Shown here piece by piece: positions 29,200 through 39,649 of a stretch of 64,000 bases of DNA (positions are counted from its first letter, which is position 1; each line of letters begins with the position of its first letter). The notes under the pieces are model-generated. The model was not told the origin of the DNA, ran no database searches, and saw nothing but the letters and a program-made list of their open reading frames with translations. The DNA is taken from NCBI RefSeq assembly GCF_913055835.1, contig NZ_CAJXKQ010000003.1:124001-188000 (forward strand), given 5' to 3'. The position numbers and the translations under genes were made by a program. The stretch is from an uncultured Marinobacter sp. GTDB taxonomy: Bacteria; Pseudomonadota; Gammaproteobacteria; Pseudomonadales; Oleiphilaceae.

Positions 29200-29814
29200 T
29201 CAGGCGCTGTGAATAGCGCTGGCCTTGAGAAACTCCTGCCTGAGATCATCGAAGTTATGCACCGCAGGGAAATGCGGGAACTCATCGATCACGTTCTGCG
29301 GCGCATGGAACAGGATGCCGGCCTCGGCCTGCCCCAGCATGGTGGTGTCGTTGTAGGAATCACCGGCCGCAATCACACGGTAGTTCAGCAACTGGAATGC
29401 TCTCACCGACTGGCGCTTTGGATCACGCTGGCGCAGAAGGTAATTGGTAATCTGGCCGTCGTCTGCCACTTCCAGCTTGTGACAGAGCAGCGCCGGGTAA
29501 CCCAGCTTCTTCATCAGGGGCATGGCGAATTCGTAGAAGGTGTCTGAAAGAATCACCACCTGGAACCGCTCACGCAGCCAATCCAGGAATTCCCGGGCGC
29601 CGGGCAGCGGGTCGAGCTCGCCGATCACTTCCTGGATCTGAGGCAACCCATAGCCGTGCTGGTCCAGCAGCTTCAGGCGCTGCTTCATCAGCACGTCGTA
29701 ATCCGGAATATCGCGGGTGGTGGCCTTGAGCTCTTCAATGCCGGTCTTTTCGGCGAACGCGATCCAGATTTCCGGGATCAATACTCCTTCAAGGTCAAGG
29801 CATGCCAGTTCCAC
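29200..29814 (-). CDS. thrH: Bifunctional phosphoserine phosphatase/homoserine phosphotransferase
   Basis: HAD-family enzyme known in Pseudomonas for dephosphorylating phosphoserine and for transferring phosphate to homoserine. 204 residues. Motif I is CLDLEG (Asp7, Glu9), with VILSDTFYEF and the Mg-binding GDSYNDTTML. The GTG start at 29814 has GGAG six bases upstream and gives the family's usual N-terminus. An upstream TTG adds six residues. It is convergent with pabB and divergent from cysH. Confidence 0.92.
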   Translation of the reverse strand: MELACLDLEGVLIPEIWIAFAEKTGIEELKATTRDIPDYDVLMKQRLKLLDQHGYGLPQIQEVIGELDPLPGAREFLDWLRERFQVVILSDTFYEFAMPLMKKLGYPALLCHKLEVADDGQITNYLLRQRDPKRQSVRAFQLLNYRVIAAGDSYNDTTMLGQAEAGILFHAPQNVIDEFPHFPAVHNFDDLRQEFLKASAIHSA

Positions 29815-30046
29815 AACGATCTCCTGCTTCAATTGGTTAAGGGCGACGACGGTATGTCCGTCTGCCTCTATTCGGAGCGTATGATAAGAAAAACCGGGCG
29901 GGATTGCATCGTAGAAGTGTAAACCCTGGCTTTTACCCCGGGAATAACCATATAGATTGTCATTCCTTCAGGATATTAGGCGTTTAATGATAGCCTTTTC
30001 GTTCAGTTGGATTTCCTTGCACACCAAGATAAGGCAATGCCGGGCC

Positions 30047-30756
30047 ATGACCGATATTCAAACCCTGCGGGAAGAGCTCGAAGGCCAGAGCCCCCGTTCG
30101 ATTCTCAAAACTGCCCTGAAACAGTACGACAACATCGCTATCTCCTTCAGCGGCGCCGAAGATGTTGTGCTGATTGAAATGGCGCACAAGCTGACCGACA
30201 ACCTGAAGGTTTTCACTCTGGATACGGCCCGCCTGCATCCGGAAACCTATGAGTTTGTGGAGCGGGTGCGCAAGCATTACGGCATCGAGATTGAAGTCCT
30301 GTTCCCGGATGCTCAGGAAGTTCAGGATCTGGTGAACAAGAAAGGCCTGTTCAGCTTCTACGAGGATGGGCACAGTGAATGCTGCGGCATTCGCAAGGTC
30401 AATCCCCTGCGCCGGAAGCTGGCGACGGTTGACGCCTGGATTACCGGGCAGCGCAAGGATCAGAGCCCGGGTACGCGCAATGACGTGCCGGTTGTCCAGG
30501 AGGACACTGCGTTCTCAACCGATGACAGACCCCTCGTTAAGTTCAATCCGCTGGCGAACTGGACATCAAAAGAGGTGTGGGATTACATCCGGATGTCCGA
30601 GGCGCCCTACAACAAGCTCCATGAGCAAGGCTTCGTGAGCATCGGCTGTCAGCCCTGCACTCGCCCGGTTCTCCCCGGACAGCACGAGCGAGAGGGCCGC
30701 TGGTGGTGGGAAGAGGCCACCCAGAAAGAATGTGGCCTTCATGCTGGCAACCTGAT

Positions 30757-30769
<13 letters not shown>
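30047..30769 (+). CDS. cysH: Assimilatory adenylylsulfate (APS) reductase
   Basis: Reduces activated sulfate to sulfite. 240 residues. Two cysteine pairs, Cys112-Cys113 (SECCGIRK) and Cys201-Cys204 (GCQPCTR), match the [4Fe-4S] motif of APS reductases. The E. coli PAPS reductase lacks them, so the substrate is probably APS. The catalytic Cys is in the C-terminal ECGLH. The P-loop-like region is [11 protein letters not shown]. The ATG at 30047 was chosen because the family starts there. Upstream residues come from the promoter region. It faces cysB, the likely activator. Confidence 0.93.
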
Positions 30770-31863
<1,094 letters not shown>

Positions 31864-31946
31864 CTACTTTCACACAGTTTAGACCAAAATTGCATTTACG
31901 CAGCCCCTGATAAAACCCAAGCGTGGTTAAAGTGGCTTCATAGCCC

Positions 31947-31974
31947 TTGACTTGGTAATTACAAAGGACACAAT
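31947..31974 (+). promoter_or_regulatory. Possible promoter of the MalT-like gene
   Basis: TTGACT (31947-31952) followed after 16 bases by CACAAT (31969-31974), about 48 bases before the ATG of the regulator at 32023. The -10 match is weak. By-eye call only. Confidence 0.3.
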
Positions 31975-32022
31975 CCCTTATGCCCTGCCTGGGCAATTCA
32001 ACACTCGGTTTCCAGGGAATTC

Positions 32023-34755
32023 ATGCTGCTCACCACCAAGTTTCTCAGACCAACGTCCGATTCGCGCGCCGTAAAGCGTGAGCGACTGAGCGACCTGCTG
32101 GAGCAGCAAAGCCCCAAACGGCTGAATCTGGTAATTGCGCCCGCCGGCTTTGGCAAGACAACCCTGGTGGCCCAGTGGTGCTCACGGGTTTCCTCACCCA
32201 CGGCCTGGCTTTCCCTGGACGAACACGATGATGAACCCAGGCGATTCTGGCAGTACGTCATCGGCGCCTTCGAACAGGCCGGACTGACCGGTGCGGCGGA
32301 ATTGCGGAAACAGCTGTCTCACCAATCCGATGAAACCTTTACCGAGGCCATCACCGGCCTGCTCAACATCCTGGCCCAGGATGGAAGTGAATGGGCCCTG
32401 GTGTTGGACGATTTCCACTTTATCGCAAACCCGGCGATCCACAGGCAGTTCGCCTATTTCATCGACTATCTGCCGCCAGGCATCCTGGTTACCCTGGCGT
32501 CTCGAACGGAGCCTCCCCTGCCGCTGGCACGCTGGCGCGTCCGCCGCTGGGTTCAGGACATCCATCCCGGCCTGCTGGCTTTCTCGGAAGAGGAATGCCG
32601 GCAGTTCTTCCGCGACACCATGGGCCTTGATATTGCTGAGGAAGATGTCCTCGCCATCTGCCGAAAAACCGAAGGTTGGGTGGCCGCCATGCAGCTTTCC
32701 GCGCTTTCTTCGACATTCTCCGGCAAAGATGCAGCTCAACAGGGAAGTCAGATCAGTCTGGATGAGCGCTACATCAGCGATTATGTGCTGAGCGAGGTTC
32801 TGGAACAGCAACCCCGGGATATTGCCGATTTCCTGCTTGAAACCGCCTGCTGTCCCCGGCTTTGCGCCTCCCTTTGTGACTCAATCCGTGAATCCGGCGA
32901 CAGCCAGGAAATGCTCGAAACGCTTCTGAGCCAGAACCTGTTCCTGATCCCGCTGGATACCCGGAACGAGTGGTTCCGCTACCACGACCTGTTCCGGGAT
33001 GCACTGCTGCTCAGGATCAGTCACACAGAGCCGGAAAAGGCAACGCGGCTCTGGCAACGCACCGTAACCTGGTTATTGGCCCATGGCCATGTTCAGGAAG
33101 CCATTGCCCAGATTGTTCGTCAGGAAGACTGGCCGTGGCTCGCTCGCGTGCTGGCCGAGCATGGCAACAATCTGATCCATGGAGGCTATCACCTCCCTGT
33201 ACTGGACTGGCTCGAGGCCCTTCCACAGGATCTTATAACCGACAATCCGCAACTCCAGATGCTACGGATCTGGGGGCTGTTCTTTGCCAACCGGGTGGAT
33301 ACCCTGGAGCCGCTTTTATCAGCACTTGAGGATCTTCTGGACCGCCAGGTAGCCGATTCACACCCGGATGCAGAGGGGGCTCTCGGGCTACAGAGCGAAA
33401 TCTCGCTGATGCGCTCATACCTGGCCCGGACCCGGAGTGATGACAAGAGCGCCGCCGACCTTACCCGCCAGGTGCTCAGGGAGATAGACCACACCCGCAT
33501 TCCCCTGAAATCCGTAACCTATTACGGTTTGGGCCTGGACTACTATGGCGATGGCGAGCTAACCGAAGCCGAGGACGCGCTCCAGTCAGCCGTTCGTTAC
33601 GGACAGGTCGAGCATAAACCCAGCACTGTACTCTCAAGTGGCGGTTTGCTGGCGTGGATTCAGTACAATCGCGGCGATATCGATCTGGCGCTGGAAACCT
33701 GCACCGACATCCGGCAATGGGTGGACAGGCACTATGCAGACCCCAGCCAACCACGGCTCATTTCCTGCTGGCAAAACAGCACCCTGTGTGAGATTCACCG
33801 GGAACGGAACCATCCCCAACTCGCCGCCACGCACCTGCAGCCCCTGCTCGAACATGTTGAGCGCGGCACCGAACCGGGACAACACGTGATCATTCAGTAC
33901 GTTCGTGGTCACCTGGCCTTCAGCGAAGGAAGGCTCCAGGACGCGATTGAAGCCCTGGAAGACGCTTCCCAGACCGGCCGAAAGCGCCGTGAGCAGATTG
34001 TTTTCGAGCCACCTGCCAGCACTGCGCTTCTCGCCCGGTGCTATCTTGCTGCCGGTCACCCGGATAAAGCCCGCGCCTGCCTCGACGCCAGGGCCGATGC
34101 TCAGTTCACCAACCCGCTCCACCTGGAACAGAGCCGGATCAGCGAAGCCCGAGTGCTGGTGGCACTGGACCAGCCCGAACGCGCCCAGGAAATACTCAGC
34201 GCCCTGTTGAAACCCGCGGAACGCAACGCCCACAACCGTCACCTGGTTGAGATACTGCTCGTCTATGGCGAGGCCCTGGCAAAACAGGCCAGGCACAAAG
34301 AATCGGAACAGATGCTGACCCGGGCGGTAAACCTGGCCGCCGAGGCCGGATTCATGCGGCTGTTTGCCGAGGAAAGCCCGCAGCTTCGCGCCCTGCTGCT
34401 GGATCTGCCCGCGTTGCGAACCCCCGGCAGCTGGAACGCCAACGTAAGAAAGATGCTCACGGAGCAAATGGAATCGCGCCAGATGCATTCGGAAATCGGC
34501 GAAAGCCCAGCGCCCAATCCGATGGAGCAGCCAACAAACAAGGCGGCAGCACTACCCGAACCCTTAAGTCAGCGAGAGCTGGAAGTGCTGGCGTTGATCC
34601 ATGAGGGCCACGCCAACAAGGAAATTGCAGCCAAATTGAAGGTCGCACCGGCTACCGTAAAGGCGCACATCCGCAACCTTTACGGCAAGCTGGGCGTCGG
34701 CCGCAGGACCGAGGCACTGGCCCGGGCCCGGGACCTGGGGCTGCTGGAAGGCTGA
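32023..34755 (+). CDS. MalT/LAL-type LuxR-family regulator
   Basis: 910-residue ATP-dependent transcription activator. It has an N-terminal STAND NTPase with Walker A APAGFGKTT (about residue 40) and Walker B LVLDDFHFI (about 127). A long TPR-like helical region (about 350-800) follows, then a C-terminal LuxR helix-turn-helix (about 846-905, LSQRELEVLALIHEG ... VAPATVKAHIRNLYGKLGV). The HTH and start resemble MalT closely, but no maltose or other sugar genes are nearby, so the inducer and targets are unknown. AlkS-type hydrocarbon regulators belong to the same superfamily. AGGGA lies five bases before the ATG. It is divergent from cysB. Confidence 0.88.
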   Translation: MLLTTKFLRPTSDSRAVKRERLSDLLEQQSPKRLNLVIAPAGFGKTTLVAQWCSRVSSPTAWLSLDEHDDEPRRFWQYVIGAFEQAGLTGAAELRKQLSHQSDETFTEAITGLLNILAQDGSEWALVLDDFHFIANPAIHRQFAYFIDYLPPGILVTLASRTEPPLPLARWRVRRWVQDIHPGLLAFSEEECRQFFRDTMGLDIAEEDVLAICRKTEGWVAAMQLSALSSTFSGKDAAQQGSQISLDERYISDYVLSEVLEQQPRDIADFLLETACCPRLCASLCDSIRESGDSQEMLETLLSQNLFLIPLDTRNEWFRYHDLFRDALLLRISHTEPEKATRLWQRTVTWLLAHGHVQEAIAQIVRQEDWPWLARVLAEHGNNLIHGGYHLPVLDWLEALPQDLITDNPQLQMLRIWGLFFANRVDTLEPLLSALEDLLDRQVADSHPDAEGALGLQSEISLMRSYLARTRSDDKSAADLTRQVLREIDHTRIPLKSVTYYGLGLDYYGDGELTEAEDALQSAVRYGQVEHKPSTVLSSGGLLAWIQYNRGDIDLALETCTDIRQWVDRHYADPSQPRLISCWQNSTLCEIHRERNHPQLAATHLQPLLEHVERGTEPGQHVIIQYVRGHLAFSEGRLQDAIEALEDASQTGRKRREQIVFEPPASTALLARCYLAAGHPDKARACLDARADAQFTNPLHLEQSRISEARVLVALDQPERAQEILSALLKPAERNAHNRHLVEILLVYGEALAKQARHKESEQMLTRAVNLAAEAGFMRLFAEESPQLRALLLDLPALRTPGSWNANVRKMLTEQMESRQMHSEIGESPAPNPMEQPTNKAAALPEPLSQRELEVLALIHEGHANKEIAAKLKVAPATVKAHIRNLYGKLGVGRRTEALARARDLGLLEG

Positions 34756-34868
34756 TATCGGACTATCCGGAAACGTGACGCGCGTCACATTTTATGCGAG
34801 CAATCTAAGCCCGCTACGCCCTTTGGACGATCCGTCTACGCCCTCTAATCCCCTATTATTAACCCAAC

Positions 34869-34998
34869 GGTGAGGGAAACCTCACCAGGAATTCTGAAAC
34901 TTCAGGCCTTCAGATTTCTTGTTCCGCGTTGTTTCGACGCCCGGGTTCGAAAGAACCCATTTGATGAGAGCCAACCCTCACGGGCTGGCTCTTTTTTT
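34869..34998 (+). ncRNA. Candidate structured small RNA or 3' UTR
   Basis: Four consecutive stem-loops lie between the MalT-like gene and dinG. They are GGTGAGG-GAAA-CCTCACC (34869-34886), TCTGAA/TTCAGA (34893-34914), GGGTTC-GAAA-GAACCC (34943-34958), and a terminator stem with seven T (34968-34998). Two perfect stems capped by GAAA (GNRA) tetraloops are uncommon in random DNA. A TATTAT box lies at 34854-34859, ten bases upstream, but its -35 is poor. It could equally be the structured 3' UTR of the regulator. No Rfam family is recognised. Confidence 0.4.
34968..34998 (+). terminator. Rho-independent terminator
   Basis: GAGCCAACCC (34968-34977), TCAC loop, GGGCTGGCTC (34982-34991), then seven T. 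There is one A-C mismatch in the stem. The T run is on the plus strand, so it ends plus-strand transcripts and not dinG. Confidence 0.75.
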
Positions 34999-35024
34999 AT
35001 GGCTCAATGATCGGTGGCTGGAGT

Positions 35025-37229
35025 TCAGCGTTCGATAATCCGACGGAACGGCGGCAAGGCATCCAGCAACAGCTGTCCGTAGCGCCGGGTAATGATCCGC
35101 CGATCCAGAATGGTCACCCTGCCGGTGTCCTGCTCGGTTCGAAGCAGCCGCCCCACCGCCTGAACCAGCTTGATTGACGCATCCGGCACCGTGATCTCCA
35201 TGAAAGGGTTGCCGCCCCGCTGGCTCACCCACTCTGCCAGGCTCGCTTCAATGGGGTCGTCCGGGACCGAGAACGGCAAACGGGTAATCACAACGTGGTG
35301 CAGGTATTTTCCGGGCAGGTCGATGCCTTCGGCAAAGCTGGCAACGCCAAACAGGACACTGGGCCGCCCCTCATCCACCCGGCTGCAATGCTGGCGAAGT
35401 ACCTCACCCTTGGCCATATCGTCCTGAGTGATAATCAAATCTGGGTATTCCGGCGCCAGTGCGTCCCGGACCTGCTGCATCTGGCGGCGAGAAGTGAACA
35501 ACACCAGGGTCGCTTTTTCGCCCGCCCACAGGTCTGGCAGTCGTTTGATCAGTTCATCAGCGAAACCGTCATCCGTGGGCATGGCCGACATCGCCGGCAC
35601 CTCTACCGTCGCCATATCCCCATACCGGAAAGAACTGGGCACAACGAGGAACCGGCTGTCCTGGGGTAACCCCGCCCGGGCATTCAAGCGATCAAACCGT
35701 CCCAGTGCGGTCAGTGTGGCACTGGTAAGAACGGCCCCGTAGGCCCGGGACCAGAGCCTGGAGTACAACAGGTTGTCTGCCAATACCGGCGAACTGTACA
35801 GGGTGATGTCTTCCGCATGATCCCAGCGCTGACGCACCGCCCAGCGGGCTGGTGGCGGGCTTTTCTGGGTTTTTGGCCTGGCCTCGGCTTGCTCACCCTC
35901 GTCGGGGTCAGCCTCTGCTTCGCTGCGGGGTTTAGCGCCGCCCTGCTCGCACCAGGCCGTCCAAAGCCGCAGCTGATCCTCGGCCCGGGCGTGAAACGAA
36001 CCAATCACCGGATACCAGGCTTCAGCGGTTTCCCTGTCAATCTCATGTTCCTTACGCTCGTCGAAGGCGCCCTGCAGTTCATCTGCCAGAACGCCAAGCT
36101 GACGGACCATATTCGCGGTCGCAATGCGGCTCTCTGCTGCCAGATCCGCCATGGCTTCTGGCAACTCTCCCTCCGGATAGCGCCATTGGGCCGTACGGCG
36201 CTCCTCGTTGAACTCCCAGCCCGTATTCTGCTCCGCTTCCTCGTAGACCCGGTTCAGCACCAGATCCACTTCCCTTGAGGCGGAACTGATCCGATCCAGC
36301 GACTTCGCGGCCTGGGTACCGGCCGCCAGGTAGGGCTGCATTTTGACCAGAGCCTGGGACAGCTGTTTCAGCCACTGCCGCGTGGCGTTCAGGGGAAGCG
36401 ACGCGGCAAAGTGATTCAACGCCTTGTCCGGAAGATGGTGGGCCTCATCGAAAATATAGAGGGCGTTCTCCGGCTCCGGCAGTATCGCCCCGCCGCCCAG
36501 CGCCAGGTCCGCGAGCACCAGATCGTGGTTGGCTACCACAATATCCGCATCGTCGAGTTCTTTGCGGGCATCGAAAAAGGCACAACTGTCGAAGTAGCTG
36601 CAGTGGCGATTGGTGCACTGGCGATGGTCCGTGGTCACCTGTCGCCAGACATCGTCCGGGATCTGCTCCGGCCAGTGGTCACGATCACCATCCCATTCCC
36701 TGGAACCATAGCTGGCCAGCATCTCCTCAAAGAATGCCCGGGTACCGGGCTCTTCATTTTTCGGGCCATCCAGCAAGAACAGGGGCATGGTGTCACTGTC
36801 GGTATTGCCCTCATCGTGCAGGCGGGCTTCCAGCCGCGACATGCACAGGTAGCGACCCCGGCCTTTGGCCAGCGTCCAGTTGAAATCCATCTTGCTGTGC
36901 TTCTTCAGATCGGGGAGGTCCTTGAGCACGATCTGGTCCTGAAGGGCTACAGTTGCCGTGGAAATGACCAGGGTTTTGCCCAGGGCTTTTGCCACCGGTA
37001 TCGCAGCGATCAGATAAGCCAGGGTCTTACCCGTCCCGGTCCCCGCCTCCACTACACAGGCCGAGGCCGGAGACGTTCGCTGGCCATCGTTTTCTGTGAT
37101 GTCGCCCATGTACTTGGCAATTTCAGCAATCATCAGACGCTGGCCATAGCGGGCCCGAATGTCTTTGCCGGCCAGCACATCGCGATAACCTTGCTGGATG
37201 GATTGCTTGATCTCGTCAGTCAGTGCCAT
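35025..37229 (-). CDS. dinG: ATP-dependent DNA helicase DinG
   Basis: XPD/Rad3-like superfamily 2, 5'-3' DNA helicase that resolves R-loops and aids replication through transcription units. 734 residues. Walker A is EAGTGTGKTLAYL (about 63), and the Fe-S cluster cysteines lie around GRYLCMSR (about 129) and CTNRHCSYFDSC (about 205). The DEAH box is FDEAHHLPD (about 263), and the C-terminal Q/R motif is QAVGRLLRTEQDTGR. The start overlaps the gspB stop by one base (TGATG), so it is the last gene of a long operon. Confidence 0.94.
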   Translation of the reverse strand: MALTDEIKQSIQQGYRDVLAGKDIRARYGQRLMIAEIAKYMGDITENDGQRTSPASACVVEAGTGTGKTLAYLIAAIPVAKALGKTLVISTATVALQDQIVLKDLPDLKKHSKMDFNWTLAKGRGRYLCMSRLEARLHDEGNTDSDTMPLFLLDGPKNEEPGTRAFFEEMLASYGSREWDGDRDHWPEQIPDDVWRQVTTDHRQCTNRHCSYFDSCAFFDARKELDDADIVVANHDLVLADLALGGGAILPEPENALYIFDEAHHLPDKALNHFAASLPLNATRQWLKQLSQALVKMQPYLAAGTQAAKSLDRISSASREVDLVLNRVYEEAEQNTGWEFNEERRTAQWRYPEGELPEAMADLAAESRIATANMVRQLGVLADELQGAFDERKEHEIDRETAEAWYPVIGSFHARAEDQLRLWTAWCEQGGAKPRSEAEADPDEGEQAEARPKTQKSPPPARWAVRQRWDHAEDITLYSSPVLADNLLYSRLWSRAYGAVLTSATLTALGRFDRLNARAGLPQDSRFLVVPSSFRYGDMATVEVPAMSAMPTDDGFADELIKRLPDLWAGEKATLVLFTSRRQMQQVRDALAPEYPDLIITQDDMAKGEVLRQHCSRVDEGRPSVLFGVASFAEGIDLPGKYLHHVVITRLPFSVPDDPIEASLAEWVSQRGGNPFMEITVPDASIKLVQAVGRLLRTEQDTGRVTILDRRIITRRYGQLLLDALPPFRRIIER

Positions 37230-37957
37230 CAGCGGGGGCTCACCCAGTCCCGCACAACCCCAACCCGGAAGCGCCGCCCGTCACGGCTGAGCACGACGCC
37301 CTCTTCGGTGATGTCGTCCACCCGCAGGCCCTCAAAGGAGTCGCCCACTCTCAGGTAGGTGTTGTTGATCATCACCCGGCGGGATGCAGGAGACGAAGAG
37401 TATATGTGGCTGTTAAAGGTCAAATCGGGAACGCTCTTCTGGAATGAAAGCGGCAACTCTACCAGATGAGGGACTCTGCCTGCCTGCTCCTGTTCAACAA
37501 CCGGGACCGCGGTTTCGGATATTGCGGATGAGGGCACGATAACCGTCGCCCGCTCCCTGGTCTCTGCTACCGGAGGTTCCGAAGCAGTGGGCGGAGAAGC
37601 TGCCTCGGAAGGATCGGTCTCCGGAATAGCGCCGGTTTCCGCGACTGCATCTTCGACTACCGGATCTGGTTCCGTTGGAGGCATCACGGGCGCGGGTTCA
37701 GGAACATTGCCGGCCCTATCCGACGCCTCGGACACCTCGGTTTGCACTCCGGAACTCCAGGGCAGCGGTGTTCCCGGCCAGAACACGAAGGCCAGGACTC
37801 CCGCGTTGAGCATCAATGCCAGTGCTACCCACAGCGCCGCAGAGCCCCGCTTTTTCTTCGGCCGATGAATCAACTGCACCTGCTGGCCAAGGTCCGGAAC
37901 GCGACCCTGCCGCCGCTCGGTTTCGGATTTTCGCAATGCGTCAAGAATGTAAGACAT
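37229..37957 (-). CDS. gspB: General secretion pathway protein B (GspB/ExeB-like)
   Basis: 242 residues. The conserved start MSYILDALRKSETERRQG is typical of GspB. One membrane helix follows (about 42-62, ALWVALALMLNAGVLAFVFW), then a Pro/Glu-rich periplasmic linker and a C-terminal GspB domain (about 175-242, FNSHIYSSSPASRRVMINN). In Aeromonas ExeA and ExeB form an inner-membrane complex that inserts the T2SS secretin through peptidoglycan. It starts two bases after exeA. No other T2SS gene is in the window. Confidence 0.9.
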   Translation of the reverse strand: MSYILDALRKSETERRQGRVPDLGQQVQLIHRPKKKRGSAALWVALALMLNAGVLAFVFWPGTPLPWSSGVQTEVSEASDRAGNVPEPAPVMPPTEPDPVVEDAVAETGAIPETDPSEAASPPTASEPPVAETRERATVIVPSSAISETAVPVVEQEQAGRVPHLVELPLSFQKSVPDLTFNSHIYSSSPASRRVMINNTYLRVGDSFEGLRVDDITEEGVVLSRDGRRFRVGVVRDWVSPR

Positions 37958-37959
37958 GG

Positions 37960-39648
37960 TTACTCTCGACCTTCCGACTGCAGGGGCTTGAGGCGGGGAA
38001 TGGAGGCCTCCAGGTCGTTGTTGATCTGGATGATGGTCATCGCGCCGGCAATGCCATCCACAGTGAGGCCCCGCAAGGCCTGATACCAGCGAATCTGCTC
38101 TTCGGCCTCCATACGTTTGACGCGGTCGCTCTCTGCCCGGGAACCGGCGTGCTTGTCTGCCAGGTCCATCATTCGTGCGCCAATCCAGAGTTGCTCACCG
38201 CCACCGTTGCCGTAGAAACCGTCTCCGGTCAGGTATTCCGGCAGGCGCCATAGTACCCGATACTCACCAAACCAGTGGCGCTCAATACTGGCAAAGGAAA
38301 CCGTCTGATTGCCAGACGGCAAGGCCACCTCTGCCGTATCGCTATTGAGATGGCGGAGAACGACAAACCCCGTATTGCCGGCCTCATCCTGCAGCTGAAG
38401 CATCGCCGGGCGATCAAGAAACTCCAGGCTTCTGCGGCTACCCTGCCGACTCAGACATCCCAGTCCCTGTCCGCTGGCCCAGTCACAGGCTACAGGAGCG
38501 GCAGCAGGTTGGTAGTCCCGCCCCCAGATTCCGAAAAGCACCTGGAACGCCGAGACTGAATCCAGCAATTGATCCGGTACGGCCAGTTCGCCGGCTACTG
38601 AAGGCTCTTCAGGCAAGGGTTCTGACGTTTCCCCGGCCTCTACCAATGGCGGCTCCTCCGCCCTTTCAACCGCCCCCACCAGGGGCTCAGCCAATGATTG
38701 GCCGGTAGAAGCTGATTCGCCAGGAGTCCACCGGTCGAACAACCAGGCGGTGCCGATGATAGCCACCAGAATCGAGGCGGCAACAACCAGGTACTGGGAT
38801 CTGTCAGGTGACCGGCCTGTACGTGAGGGCGCAGGACCAATCGAATGCCCGCGCACTTCCTTTGCCGCGTGGCGGATATGATCAGTGGTGATTTCATGCT
38901 CGCCTTCGGCATAGGCGCCCAACAAGGCCCGGTCACTGATCAGGTTGATCAGGCGGGGGATACCGTGGCTTTCGCGATAGAGACGATTAACTGCCCGCTG
39001 CGAGAAAATATCGCCTCGCATTCCGGCCACGCTGAGGCGGTAACGCAAATACGCAGGCAGCTCTTCCTTGCCAATGGCATCCAGGTGGTAGCGTGCGGTA
39101 ACCCTCTGATTGAGCTGACGCAACTCCGGGAGCGCCAGCATCTCCTGCAATTCGGGCTGCCCGAGCAGGACGATCTGAAGCAGTTTCTTCTCTGCCGTCT
39201 CCAGGTTGGTCAGTAGCCGGAGCTGTTCCAGCACCTCTGCAGACAGGTTCTGGGCCTCATCGATCATCAGTACTTTGTGGCGCCCGGCCGCATGAGCCTT
39301 GAGCAGATCCTGGTTAATCAGGTCCACCAGCTCCTTTATCGTGGCGCTGATCTCGTGGGGGATCTCCAGTTCATCGCAGATGGAGGACAGCAACTCCCGC
39401 GCAGAGAGCCTGGGGTTCAGGATCAACGCGATATCCACATTATCCGGCACGTTCTCGATAAAACAGCGGGAAACCGTCGTTTTCCCGGTTCCCACTTCAC
39501 CGGTTATCACGATGAAGCCGCCCTGCCCCTGAACCCCATACATCAGGTGCGCCAGCGCCTCCTTGTGGCGATCGCTCAGATACAGGTAACGGGGGTCGGG
39601 GGCAATGGAAAACGGCGGTTCGCGAAAGCCGAAGAAGTCGTAATACAT
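37960..39648 (-). CDS. exeA: ExeA-like AAA ATPase with peptidoglycan-binding domain
   Basis: 562 residues. The start MYYDFFGFREPPFSIAPDP and an AAA module with Walker A GEVGTGKTT (about 52) and Walker B VLMIDEAQNL are typical of ExeA/GspA and MshM. A single membrane helix lies at about 284-302. The periplasmic C-terminus ends in a peptidoglycan-binding-like helical repeat (about 500-560, QIRWYQALRGLTVDGIAG). Pairing with gspB supports ExeA. MSHA biogenesis genes are absent. The ATPase is cytoplasmic and the tail periplasmic. Confidence 0.88.
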   Translation of the reverse strand: MYYDFFGFREPPFSIAPDPRYLYLSDRHKEALAHLMYGVQGQGGFIVITGEVGTGKTTVSRCFIENVPDNVDIALILNPRLSARELLSSICDELEIPHEISATIKELVDLINQDLLKAHAAGRHKVLMIDEAQNLSAEVLEQLRLLTNLETAEKKLLQIVLLGQPELQEMLALPELRQLNQRVTARYHLDAIGKEELPAYLRYRLSVAGMRGDIFSQRAVNRLYRESHGIPRLINLISDRALLGAYAEGEHEITTDHIRHAAKEVRGHSIGPAPSRTGRSPDRSQYLVVAASILVAIIGTAWLFDRWTPGESASTGQSLAEPLVGAVERAEEPPLVEAGETSEPLPEEPSVAGELAVPDQLLDSVSAFQVLFGIWGRDYQPAAAPVACDWASGQGLGCLSRQGSRRSLEFLDRPAMLQLQDEAGNTGFVVLRHLNSDTAEVALPSGNQTVSFASIERHWFGEYRVLWRLPEYLTGDGFYGNGGGEQLWIGARMMDLADKHAGSRAESDRVKRMEAEEQIRWYQALRGLTVDGIAGAMTIIQINNDLEASIPRLKPLQSEGRE

Positions 39649-39649
39649 A

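Noticed and set aside
34943..34958. GGTTCGAA resembling a tRNA T-loop
   Set aside because: It closes as a GAAA-loop hairpin, and no acceptor, D or anticodon stem fits around it.
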